Assembly (NCBI RefSeq): GCF_002289565.1
Contig: NZ_NTFY01000062.1
Location: 124,001 to 188,000, forward strand
DNA: 64,000 nucleotides
Source of the DNA: Rhodopirellula sp. SM50
GTDB taxonomy: Bacteria; Planctomycetota; Planctomycetia; Pirellulales; Pirellulaceae
Reading direction: 5' to 3'
In this document: piece by piece, positions 15,387 to 22,553 of the stretch
How the letters are laid out: each line of letters begins with the position of its first letter
How positions within the stretch are numbered: position 1 is the first letter of the stretch
The notes under the pieces: model-generated
Told to the model about the DNA's origin: nothing
Seen by the model: the letters and a program-made list of their open reading frames with translations, nothing else
The model's database searches: none
Program-made: the position numbers and the translations under genes

Positions 15387-18185
15387 CGGCAGCACTTCCA
15401 CGGTGATCGGGTGCGAGGCCAATCCGCCGTCGACGCCGGCGGTCAGAAAGAACGACCGTTTGCCGGGGACGGCGGTGGGATCGGCGGTCACAAAGAATTC
15501 TCGCTGCGACGCGCCGGCAACGATCAACAATCCGTTGAGTCCGATGTTGTCGACGTAAACGCCCTGACTGGCGTTGCGACCGGATTGCTCTTTGCCGAAC
15601 GAAACTTCATTCTCAAATCCGTCTCGACGCTGAACCGACACGCGTGCCGAAACCGTTTCGCCCCGCCGAACTTGCAGCGTCCAATTCTCGTGCGCGGCGA
15701 TCTCGGCATCGACGGGTTTAATGATCGGGATGACCTGTGCCGCCTTGGGATCGAATTTTAATTTCCCCGGCGATCCCGCCTGCCGCTCAACGCGAGTTGC
15801 GTTGATCATTGCCGAGGCGGTCAGCGTCGGTTCGATCTCACCATCCCAGCCTTCTTCGTTGGGATCCGCCCAAATCACTGCCGTCGCGAATCGTTGACCG
15901 GCTTCAATCGTGAGGGGAAAATTGCTGACCAACCGATCCGGCAGCCCGTCGATAACGAACGTCACGGCGCCGTCGAATCCATCCAGCCGATCAATCTGGA
16001 CTTGGAATTCGCGTCCGGTGCCTGGATGCAGCGGTTTGCCGATGGCTTTGGTCGTCGGTCGAAATCCCGGTTGTGCCGGGCGGATGGCCAACCGATAGCC
16101 GTACGCCGAACCGCCTTCGCCCCGCGTGTCACCGAGACGAACGGTGTACAGTCCATCTGCCGGTGCGGTAAACAACAGCCGACTATTCTTGCCCGCCAGC
16201 CGTCGCGGATCATCGTCGTTTTCATAGTACACATCAAACACGGGCAATCCGTTGGCCAATGGTTCGGCAGCGGACGGCAACGGTCGAACGATGTAGGCCG
16301 GTTCTCCGAGCGCGTGGGTTGTGCCACTGGTTCCGAAATACGTCCAACGATTTCCTTCGCCAGGATACACGTTGAATCCCGAATCGGGACCGCGTGGATG
16401 CATTTGCAGACGCGTCACTTCGCCGGCCGCGTACAGGTACTCGCCGAGCTGCATCTCTTCCCAATTGAACACGCGAAAGTCGCTGATCTGCTCGCTGTTT
16501 TTACCTCGAAAGGTGAAGTACGAATCACGCACGGCTTGCAACCGAACCCTCAGCACGGGCTCGCCAGCGGCGTCCAGCACGGTGACGATCGGGTCGAGAC
16601 GGCTTTCCATTTCGGCGTCCGCGTCGATCGCCCAGACTTCGCCCTTGTGTGCCGGCCAGCGATACAGATCCACCTCACCGGCCTGGCCGATTTGTCCCTT
16701 GATCGACACGTTGCGGTCGACGTCCAGGATGCCGGCGGAATCTGCCGAGGCCTCGGTCTTTGTCAGCGTTTGACGTAACGTTGATTCGTCAAGCGAAATC
16801 GCGTCGCCCAGGTCCATCCAGACAGGCTGCAGTTCATGTTCCGAGCGACTCGCGTTCTCCGATTCGATCGGCGGCAAGGGACGGGTGACGACTTGTCCGT
16901 TCATCATTGAGATCGCCACCCGTCGGCTGTCTGCGGTGATGAAAAGATCGGTGCCCGATTCAGGCAGCGACTCCAACGACGCCACCGGTTGCCAATCGGA
17001 CATGCGGACGCGTTTGACGCTACCGGATTCCGAGATTGCGACGAGCGTTTGGTCGTCCGGGGCGATCGCGAAGTTGACGATCGGCGTCTCGTCCATGAAT
17101 CGCGTGGCCACCAGCGGGTTGATACGCGGCGTGCGGGTCGATCGCAATCGCCAGGCGCGAAGTCGATTGTCGGCACTGACCGCCACGATGTGTCGTCCGT
17201 CGTGGGTCACGGCCACGGCAAACACTTCGCCTTCGGGCTGGCTAAGCGTGTCCAGTCGGATGCCTTGCTCGACATTCCAAACCTTCACCGTCTCATCGGC
17301 ACAAGCGCTGACCAACACCGATCCATCGGGCGAGAACGCCAAGTCAAAGATGGCGCCATTGTGTCCGGTCAAGCGTCGAACCACATCGCCGGATTCGGTA
17401 TCCCACAGCATGATCGTTCGGTCATAGCCCGCCGTCGCCAGCATCGTATCGTCAGGCGAGAAGACGGCGGCGTACAGCGTGTCCTGGTGTCCGACAAATT
17501 CTCGAATCAGGGCTCCCGATTCGGTGTCGTAAATCGCCGCGCGACCGTATGCCCCCGTCAGCCCGGACGCGACCAGCAAACGCGTCGCATCCGACGAGAA
17601 CGCGAGCGAGTTGATTTTGCCCAGCTGGTCATCGGAAATTTCTGTCCTCGGACTTGAGTCACGGTCGCCGGCAGCGGGCCGGATTTCGATGCGTCCATAC
17701 GACGCGCGTGCGGTCATCCGCCCATCGGCAGCACGGGCAATCGCAGTGATCGGGGCGACCAGGCCTGGAGACGGCTTGATCGAGGGCGTGCGCAACTCCC
17801 GTTTGACCGGCATTTCGCCCTGTGGTCCGGCGGCGCCCTGTTCGATCCATCGCGTCAGGATTTCCAGCTCACGTTCATCGGGGCCGTCAACGTCATCGGG
17901 CGGCATCACGGGTTCGACTTCGCCGCGGACCATCATCAACAATCGGCTGCTGGCTGGGACGCCCGGTGTGATGGCGACACCGGTTTCGCCCCCTTTCATC
18001 AGACCGACGAAATCCTCCATCACCAAGCCTCCTTGTGGGTCGTCGGCGTTGTGACAGCCGACGCAGTACTTTTCCAGGATCGGATAGACATCGCGTTGAA
18101 AGTCAGCCGGCTCGGCCGCCGGCGCAGGCGAAGGACCGCTACACAACACAAAGACGATCGCAGCAACGAGGGTTCGCAGTTTCAT
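15384..18185 (-). CDS. Planctomycete cytochrome C fused to WD40 repeats
   Basis: A 933-aa exported protein; the ATG at 18185 opens a signal peptide (KLRTLVAAIVFVLCSGPSPAPA). Residues 41-45 are CVGCH, a single haem c site, in the PSCyt1-like context FQRDVYPILEKYCVGCHNADDPQGGL. Next come at least five WD40 repeats, about residues 185-400 (FSPDDTMLATAGYDRTIMLWD, split by repeat; FSPDGSVLVSACADETVKVW). The last 400 residues are beta-rich, PPC-like (LFTAPADGLYTVRLGDT). Such proteins occur in large numbers in Pirellulaceae; a link to redox-coupled polymer breakdown is suspected but not shown. It is convergent with the DUF1501 gene. A direct repeat creates a five-codon frame ending over the start codon (see 18181-18208). 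Confidence 0.9.
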   Translation of the reverse strand: MKLRTLVAAIVFVLCSGPSPAPAAEPADFQRDVYPILEKYCVGCHNADDPQGGLVMEDFVGLMKGGETGVAITPGVPASSRLLMMVRGEVEPVMPPDDVDGPDERELEILTRWIEQGAAGPQGEMPVKRELRTPSIKPSPGLVAPITAIARAADGRMTARASYGRIEIRPAAGDRDSSPRTEISDDQLGKINSLAFSSDATRLLVASGLTGAYGRAAIYDTESGALIREFVGHQDTLYAAVFSPDDTMLATAGYDRTIMLWDTESGDVVRRLTGHNGAIFDLAFSPDGSVLVSACADETVKVWNVEQGIRLDTLSQPEGEVFAVAVTHDGRHIVAVSADNRLRAWRLRSTRTPRINPLVATRFMDETPIVNFAIAPDDQTLVAISESGSVKRVRMSDWQPVASLESLPESGTDLFITADSRRVAISMMNGQVVTRPLPPIESENASRSEHELQPVWMDLGDAISLDESTLRQTLTKTEASADSAGILDVDRNVSIKGQIGQAGEVDLYRWPAHKGEVWAIDADAEMESRLDPIVTVLDAAGEPVLRVRLQAVRDSYFTFRGKNSEQISDFRVFNWEEMQLGEYLYAAGEVTRLQMHPRGPDSGFNVYPGEGNRWTYFGTSGTTHALGEPAYIVRPLPSAAEPLANGLPVFDVYYENDDDPRRLAGKNSRLLFTAPADGLYTVRLGDTRGEGGSAYGYRLAIRPAQPGFRPTTKAIGKPLHPGTGREFQVQIDRLDGFDGAVTFVIDGLPDRLVSNFPLTIEAGQRFATAVIWADPNEEGWDGEIEPTLTASAMINATRVERQAGSPGKLKFDPKAAQVIPIIKPVDAEIAAHENWTLQVRRGETVSARVSVQRRDGFENEVSFGKEQSGRNASQGVYVDNIGLNGLLIVAGASQREFFVTADPTAVPGKRSFFLTAGVDGGLASHPITVEVLP

Positions 18186-18208
18186 TTCGTCGGCTTCATT
18201 TCGTCGGC
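18181..18208 (-). repeat. 14-bp direct repeat creating a mini-ORF over the start codon
   Basis: The unit ttcatttcgtcggc occurs twice back to back. On the minus strand this gives an upstream ATG at 18199 that reads Met-Lys-Pro-Thr-Lys and stops at TGA 18184-18182, overlapping the ATG (18185) of the cytochrome-WD40 gene as ATGA. It may allow translational re-initiation or may simply be a small duplication. Confidence 0.7.
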
Positions 18209-18292
18209 GAAGGGTGGGAGAGGAAGGCGAGCAGCGGTCCATTGTAACCGTCCACGAGGACAGCACCGATTACCGCCGCGTTTTTTGCCCAA

Positions 18293-18440
18293 AGGGCATG
18301 CATATCCCTAGCCTGGGGCAAGCAAACCGAGCATTTGCGAGGGTTGCGCCGCCCCAGGAACCTTATCGCAATGAGGTTCAATTTGGCCAACGGCCATGCA
18401 CAACTGCAGGGGAGGCTACCGGCCGGAGCAGGACCCTCGC
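18293..18440. repeat. Dispersed-type intergenic sequence with CCTGGGGC/GCCCCAGG hairpin
   Basis: The 274-bp gap 18186-18459 contains an inverted pair CCTGGGGC (18312-18319) and GCCCCAGG (18351-18358), followed by a second palindromic stretch (ggccaacggcc). It has the look of a repeated non-coding element, but no second copy is present in the window. No gene was found here. Confidence 0.45.
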
Positions 18441-18459
18441 GCCGGCGCCGCATCATCCA

Positions 18460-19350
18460 CTACCCGACACGGCCCACGAATGCCGATCGGAGACGCTGAT
18501 AGACGGGCCCGGCCACTCGCAGCGGGGAGCGGTCGATCGAGTTGGCGAACCAGATCCCGCAGCTCGTTCCCGTCAGCAAGACTTCTTCTGCGGCGGTAAG
18601 TCGTTCGCGCGAGATCCGTTGCTCCCGCCAAGTGATCCCGGTTTCGGACGCCAGTTCGCGGACCACTTGCAGCGAAACACCGCTGAGAATTTGATCGCTC
18701 GGCGGACACACCACGCCGCCCGCTTCGACGATCAGCAGGTTTGCGATGCCCGACTCGGTCACCGTACCGTCGGAATCGACCAAAATGCCGATCGCGTCGG
18801 GGTCCGTCTGACGGGCCTGCCGATCGGCCAGGTAGTAGTGCAATCGACAGCGAACCTTGATGTCGCGTGACCAACAGGCGCTCGGCGGCTGCTGGACGGA
18901 CGTGACGACCAGGGGGCTGCCCGATCGTGTTCGCCGCTCGATCAATGCCGAGTCGATCGGGTACAGATCGATCACCAGGGTCGGGGAATCCGTCGTGCCG
19001 GGTGTCGCGAACCACAGCGCGCCGAATTCTTTTTGCGTCGTTAACCAGGCCCCGTTCCGCTGAATGACTTCGTCAATCAATTGCGACAGCGATTGGCGGG
19101 ACGGGAGTCCGGTCAGATCAAGCGCCTCGGTCGTGCGTTGCCAACGATCCAGGTGCCGGTCGAGTTCGAACAGCCGACCGTTGTAGGCGCGGATGCGTTC
19201 GACGGCCGTCACGGCTTGGGTGACCGCGGGGTCTCGCGACGACAAACACACGTCATCCGCGTTGATCCATGATCCGTTGTGATATGCCAGACGCGTGTCG
19301 CCTGAATCGACCGGACGCGGGGAATCAGAAACTGATTCGTCGGATTCCAT
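18460..19350 (-). CDS. Class IV aminotransferase (PLP fold type IV)
   Basis: A 296-aa protein matching the branched-chain aminotransferase / aminodeoxychorismate lyase / D-amino-acid aminotransferase superfamily. Family features: the N-terminal substrate region ending in VTAVERIRAYNGRLFELDRHLDRW, the catalytic lysine in RDIKVRCRLHYYLADR, the PLP-phosphate loop GTVTESGIANLLIV, ILSGVSLQVVRELA, and EVLLTGTSCGIW near the end. It differs clearly from the IlvE at 62455 (for example DRxLxYGDGVFE is replaced by SRDPAVTQAVTAVE), so another substrate is likely; aminodeoxychorismate lyase (pabC) is one option given the TrpG/PabA gene at 46345. It overlaps the upstream hydrolase gene by 26 bp. Confidence 0.85.
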   Translation of the reverse strand: MESDESVSDSPRPVDSGDTRLAYHNGSWINADDVCLSSRDPAVTQAVTAVERIRAYNGRLFELDRHLDRWQRTTEALDLTGLPSRQSLSQLIDEVIQRNGAWLTTQKEFGALWFATPGTTDSPTLVIDLYPIDSALIERRTRSGSPLVVTSVQQPPSACWSRDIKVRCRLHYYLADRQARQTDPDAIGILVDSDGTVTESGIANLLIVEAGGVVCPPSDQILSGVSLQVVRELASETGITWREQRISRERLTAAEEVLLTGTSCGIWFANSIDRSPLRVAGPVYQRLRSAFVGRVG

Positions 19351-20458
19351 TGATCAGCCTCGCCATATCGACTCCGGCGTTGCAACCGCCTTGATAGTAG
19401 TCCAGTTCCGAGTGGCGAAGTTTGACGATCGAGGCACAGTCGCGCGAGCGAACCGGCAATCGCGTGCCGTCGACACGATTCGCAAAAATGGTCGGTCCGC
19501 TGTAACCCAATGCGGTGTCGCGGCGAATTTTCTCCAACAACCAATAGCGTTTCAACACCACGTCGCGTCGGTTGTAGAGCAACACGAGTTCGTCCATGTT
19601 CTTGGTCGCGAACGCGTGGTAGCCGTGGTCGCCAAGCCATTTCGACTCGATCGCGGGCGCGACCAAACCGACACGAACGTTCGCACCGGTCAACGGAGGC
19701 TCCGGCAATTGTCGCCCTGAAAGTGTGCCCCCGGCCAACGCATGCAGTGCCCCGGTGGTCACTCGTGCCCCGAAGCTGTACCCGATCATCGCCATCGGCA
19801 CCGAAGCCTGGACATGCTGACGCAGAAACGAAGCCAAGTACAACCCTTGTGCGTCACAGCGATCTGCCTTGAGTCGAAAATCTTTGACGCCGATCAATTC
19901 CTTTTCACTGGGCCAACTGTAGATCATCCAATCGATCGGACCGCGAACCCCACGCATCCGAATCCGATTTCGAATCATGGACGATCGGTTGACGACTTCG
20001 CACACCGGCATGCGGTTGCCGTGGACATAAAACACGACGGGGCGTTCGGGCGAAACGGATGCCAGGTAGTCCTCCTGAGTGATCTCGCAGACCGTTCCAC
20101 CATCGATGCGCCACATCCGAAAGGGAATCTCGACCAGCGAGGCCCGACAGCAATCCGCGGTGAGGTGACGGGTCGAGACGAGAAAGACGCGATCGTCATC
20201 ACAAACGCAACAATCACTGGCGGCGAGAAAGTCGGCCACCGCCGCTTCATCGCTATCACAGTTCGCGGCGATCGCGGCGAACGTTTCCGATTCGTTCGCC
20301 TCGACACCGTTCAGTTCGGACAGGTCGACCGAGGACTCGACGACATCGACCATCACTTCGTGGTCGGTTGCCGCGGCATGATCGTCCATGCACGCAACCG
20401 GCAGTGCAACGCACACGAGCGACACGAAGATTCGGATTGACGGGAACATCCGCATCAT
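19325..20458 (-). CDS. Secreted alpha/beta hydrolase
   Basis: A 377-aa protein started at ATG 20458 (a second ATG follows at once); the signal peptide core is IFVSLVCVALPVACM. The fold shows as VVFYVHGNRM (oxyanion strand), IDWMIYSWPSE and the nucleophile elbow MIGYSFGAR. The acid and final His are less clear; HSELDYYQGG near the C-terminus may carry the His. Several Cys pairs (CCVCDDD) are present. The pattern resembles DUF900/lipase-like hydrolases. Its 3' end overlaps the class IV aminotransferase start by 26 bp, so both are likely on one transcript, although the functional tie is not obvious. The substrate is unknown. Confidence 0.75.
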   Translation of the reverse strand: MMRMFPSIRIFVSLVCVALPVACMDDHAAATDHEVMVDVVESSVDLSELNGVEANESETFAAIAANCDSDEAAVADFLAASDCCVCDDDRVFLVSTRHLTADCCRASLVEIPFRMWRIDGGTVCEITQEDYLASVSPERPVVFYVHGNRMPVCEVVNRSSMIRNRIRMRGVRGPIDWMIYSWPSEKELIGVKDFRLKADRCDAQGLYLASFLRQHVQASVPMAMIGYSFGARVTTGALHALAGGTLSGRQLPEPPLTGANVRVGLVAPAIESKWLGDHGYHAFATKNMDELVLLYNRRDVVLKRYWLLEKIRRDTALGYSGPTIFANRVDGTRLPVRSRDCASIVKLRHSELDYYQGGCNAGVDMARLINGIRRISF

Positions 20459-20512
20459 ATGGCTTGAGGTGGGATCAAAGGCGGGTGGGTGAGAGCTAGC
20501 GTCTGACAGGAC

Positions 20513-20527
20513 GCAACAAATTGTTGC
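20513..20527. promoter_or_regulatory. Palindrome GCAACAA-a-TTGTTGC in a divergent region
   Basis: A 15-bp perfect inverted repeat with a single central base, followed by a run of A. It lies between the divergent hydrolase (start 20458) and lipoprotein (start 20637) genes. It has the form of an operator for a dimeric regulator. No regulator gene is adjacent; the assignment is tentative. Confidence 0.35.
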
Positions 20528-20636
20528 TGAAAAAAAACGATGTTGCGTTTGCACATCATTCAGAGCGTCCTAGTTTTGTGTGGTTCTCGATCCGAGACCA
20601 ACGAATACGCTCCCTGTGCATATCGCGGAATCTCCA

Positions 20637-21158
20637 ATGAACAATCGTATTATTCTAGTCGCAATGACTGCCGCTGTCGTAACGACGACTTCGGGCTGCA
20701 CCCCGTTCCGAAACTTCTTTTTCGGTCGCGGCGCCAAATGCGGTCTGTGCACGCGATTGGCCACTCCGCTGCGTCGGCAAGCGCCCCTGGCGGCGGCCCA
20801 GCCGACCTGCAACCAGCCCCTGGCGGCCCAGCCCCGATACGCCCCGCCGGCGGCCGGCTATGGATGCAACCCCGATCCCTGCGCCACCGGCTATGCCCCG
20901 GCGGCCCGCACGATGAGCGCCTACCCGGCCGATCCGTACTGCTGCACTCCCGCCAACGGCGTGGCACAGGGTGGAATCGTCGACGGCCAGGGCTACATTC
21001 AACCGTATAGCGGCGTTTGGCAACCCGCACCGACCGATGCCCAAGGCTACCGGGCGAACTACTACGGGTACCCCGACATCGGCTACCGAGTCGACGCCGA
21101 TGGCGACCGAATCATCTATGAAGAACCGTTGCCGGCCGGTGCCAGAGCGGTCAACTGA
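20637..21158 (+). CDS. Small Pro/Tyr-rich lipoprotein
   Basis: A 173-aa protein from ATG 20637. The signal peptide MNNRIILVAMTAAVVTTTSGC ends in a lipobox (TTSGC; Cys about 21). The mature part is rich in Ala, Pro, Tyr, Gly and Cys (CNPDPCATGYAPA, DPYCCTP, NYYGYPDIGYRV). Such composition is common among planctomycete envelope proteins. No enzymatic domain is recognised. A strong hairpin with a short T run follows 18 bp after the stop. Confidence 0.75.
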   Translation: MNNRIILVAMTAAVVTTTSGCTPFRNFFFGRGAKCGLCTRLATPLRRQAPLAAAQPTCNQPLAAQPRYAPPAAGYGCNPDPCATGYAPAARTMSAYPADPYCCTPANGVAQGGIVDGQGYIQPYSGVWQPAPTDAQGYRANYYGYPDIGYRVDADGDRIIYEEPLPAGARAVN

Positions 21159-21175
21159 TCCAGCATTCCCTAACG

Positions 21176-21237
21176 CACGAGACGCAAGCGGGTGAGACAG
21201 GCACGGGGAGACTCACTCGTTTGCGTTTCGTGCTTTT
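21176..21237 (+). terminator. 21-bp stem hairpin with T run
   Basis: The arms cacgagacgcaagcgggtgag (21176-21196, quoted as two parts: cacga + gacgcaagcgggtgag) and its partner (21212-21232) pair along 21 positions. The three non-Watson-Crick positions are all G.U on the plus-strand RNA, so the stem is complete only in the plus-strand transcript. A TTTT run follows. It fits a factor-independent terminator for the lipoprotein gene. Confidence 0.75.
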
Positions 21238-21303
21238 CATCGTTCAGACTACTCTAAGTAGGCCGACATCCATTTCTGGCCGCCACATCCCTCAGGCAAT
21301 TCC

Positions 21304-22281
21304 ATGCGATTTAACGATTCGATCCTTCGACGAGATTGGATGAAACGCTCGGCACTGCTGGGCGCCGCGGCGGTCGGTTCGATCGAGTCGCTTGTTTCAT
21401 CACCGGCCAACGCTCAATCATTGGTCTACGAAGAACAGCCGGTGACGCACTGGCGGATCGGTCTGGTCTTGACCACACCGGTGACCTGCACCAACGTCCT
21501 GGCCACCTTTCCCGTGCCCACCGACTGGCCCGAACAAACGGTCACGGTGCGGAATCAGAACATCGCCCCCCAAGTCACGCGTTGGGAAATCCGCGAGTTG
21601 GGAGGAGGAACAAAACAGGTCGTTTTGCAAATGGCGCGTGTCGCTGCCGGATCCACCGCCGAATTCACGATCGATGTCGACATTCAGCGGTCGCGAATCC
21701 TACCGCCGGATGACACGTCGACGCTCGTGATCCCCAAACGACTACCACGCGAAGTCAAACTCTACACCGGCAACAGTCCCTTCATCGATGCCTCGCACCG
21801 TTCGATCCGCGAAGCGTCCAAAGAAGTCGCGGAGATGGAAGCGGACAATGATTGGCGGCGCGTGGAATTAATCTATGACTACGTTCGCGACAAAGTGCAG
21901 TACGTCGAAGGCGATTTGAAAAACGCGTCACAGGCCCTGCAGGAGGGCAAGGGCGATTGCGAAGAAATGACCAGTTTGTTTGTCGCGATCTGCCGCAACC
22001 TAAAAATCCCCGCACGGGTCGTCTGGATTCCCGATCACTGTTATCCCGAGTTCTATCTCGAAGACGCCGATGGCAACGGACACTGGTACCCCTGTCAGGC
22101 TGCCGGAACCCGCCAATTCGGACGCATGGACGAAACACGTCCCGTGCTGCAAAAAGGCGACCGATTCAAAGTCCCCGAAAAGAAGTCCCCGGTGCGCTAC
22201 GTGTCAGAATTCTTTCGCTGTGACCGCAAGGGACGCGGAACCCCCAATCCGACCTTCATCCGAGAACGCTTGGACGGTTGA
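21304..22281 (+). CDS. Transglutaminase-like domain protein, exported
   Basis: A 325-aa protein from ATG 21304. The N-terminus (RRDWMKRSALLGAAAVGS...ANAQ) is a twin-arginine-like signal. The middle part (about 25-140) is a beta-sandwich region with FPVPTDWPEQ. A transglutaminase-like domain lies at about 170-275: LIYDYVRDKVQY, catalytic Cys219 in GKGDCEEMTSLFVAICRNL, His245 in PDHCYPEFYLED. The usual triad Cys-His-Asp can be filled. Such proteins may act as peptidases, amidases or cross-linkers of envelope polymers. A 122-bp gap with a terminator separates it from the lipoprotein, so it probably has its own promoter. Confidence 0.87.
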   Translation: MRFNDSILRRDWMKRSALLGAAAVGSIESLVSSPANAQSLVYEEQPVTHWRIGLVLTTPVTCTNVLATFPVPTDWPEQTVTVRNQNIAPQVTRWEIRELGGGTKQVVLQMARVAAGSTAEFTIDVDIQRSRILPPDDTSTLVIPKRLPREVKLYTGNSPFIDASHRSIREASKEVAEMEADNDWRRVELIYDYVRDKVQYVEGDLKNASQALQEGKGDCEEMTSLFVAICRNLKIPARVVWIPDHCYPEFYLEDADGNGHWYPCQAAGTRQFGRMDETRPVLQKGDRFKVPEKKSPVRYVSEFFRCDRKGRGTPNPTFIRERLDG

Positions 22282-22318
22282 GCAGGGAGCATGCAACGGG
22301 CATCAGTGTTGGTGTGCA

Positions 22319-22473
22319 GGCTTCAGCCCAATACCGCTAAGTTAACATGAATGAAGAGGCCCGGACGCTGGCGCGAACCGGCTGATGTCAAACGAATATC
22401 AGCCGTTTGGCGCGAGCCTACGGGCACCGAGTTGAGGAAACCACGCTTAACTTAGCGGTATTGGGCTTCAGCC
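22319..22473. mobile_element. 155-bp palindromic element with 27-bp terminal inverted repeats
   Basis: The ends (22319-22345 and 22447-22473) are inverted copies of each other, GGCTTCAGCCCAATACCG-type, with only 1-2 differences. Inside is one unit of the sequence that is tandemly repeated at 33124-33440 (ccggacgctggcgcgaacc ... ggcgcgagcctacgggcacc) with its own hairpin. This resembles a miniature non-autonomous element (MITE-like) or a large structured repeat. No target-site duplication was evident. The gap 22282-22550 holds no gene. Confidence 0.7.
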
Positions 22474-22533
22474 GCCCACTGTCGCTGCTCCGCAGCGACC
22501 GGGAATCGCCCAAGGGCTAAACACCAGCGGACC

Positions 22534-22553
22534 GGCATGCACAGCATGCCCTA
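22534..22553 (-). repeat. Palindromic 20-bp element that supplies a TAG stop (copy 2)
   Basis: The same TAGGGCATGCTGTGCATGCC on the minus strand; its TAG is the stop codon of the DUF1080-PhoD gene. Confidence 0.95.
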
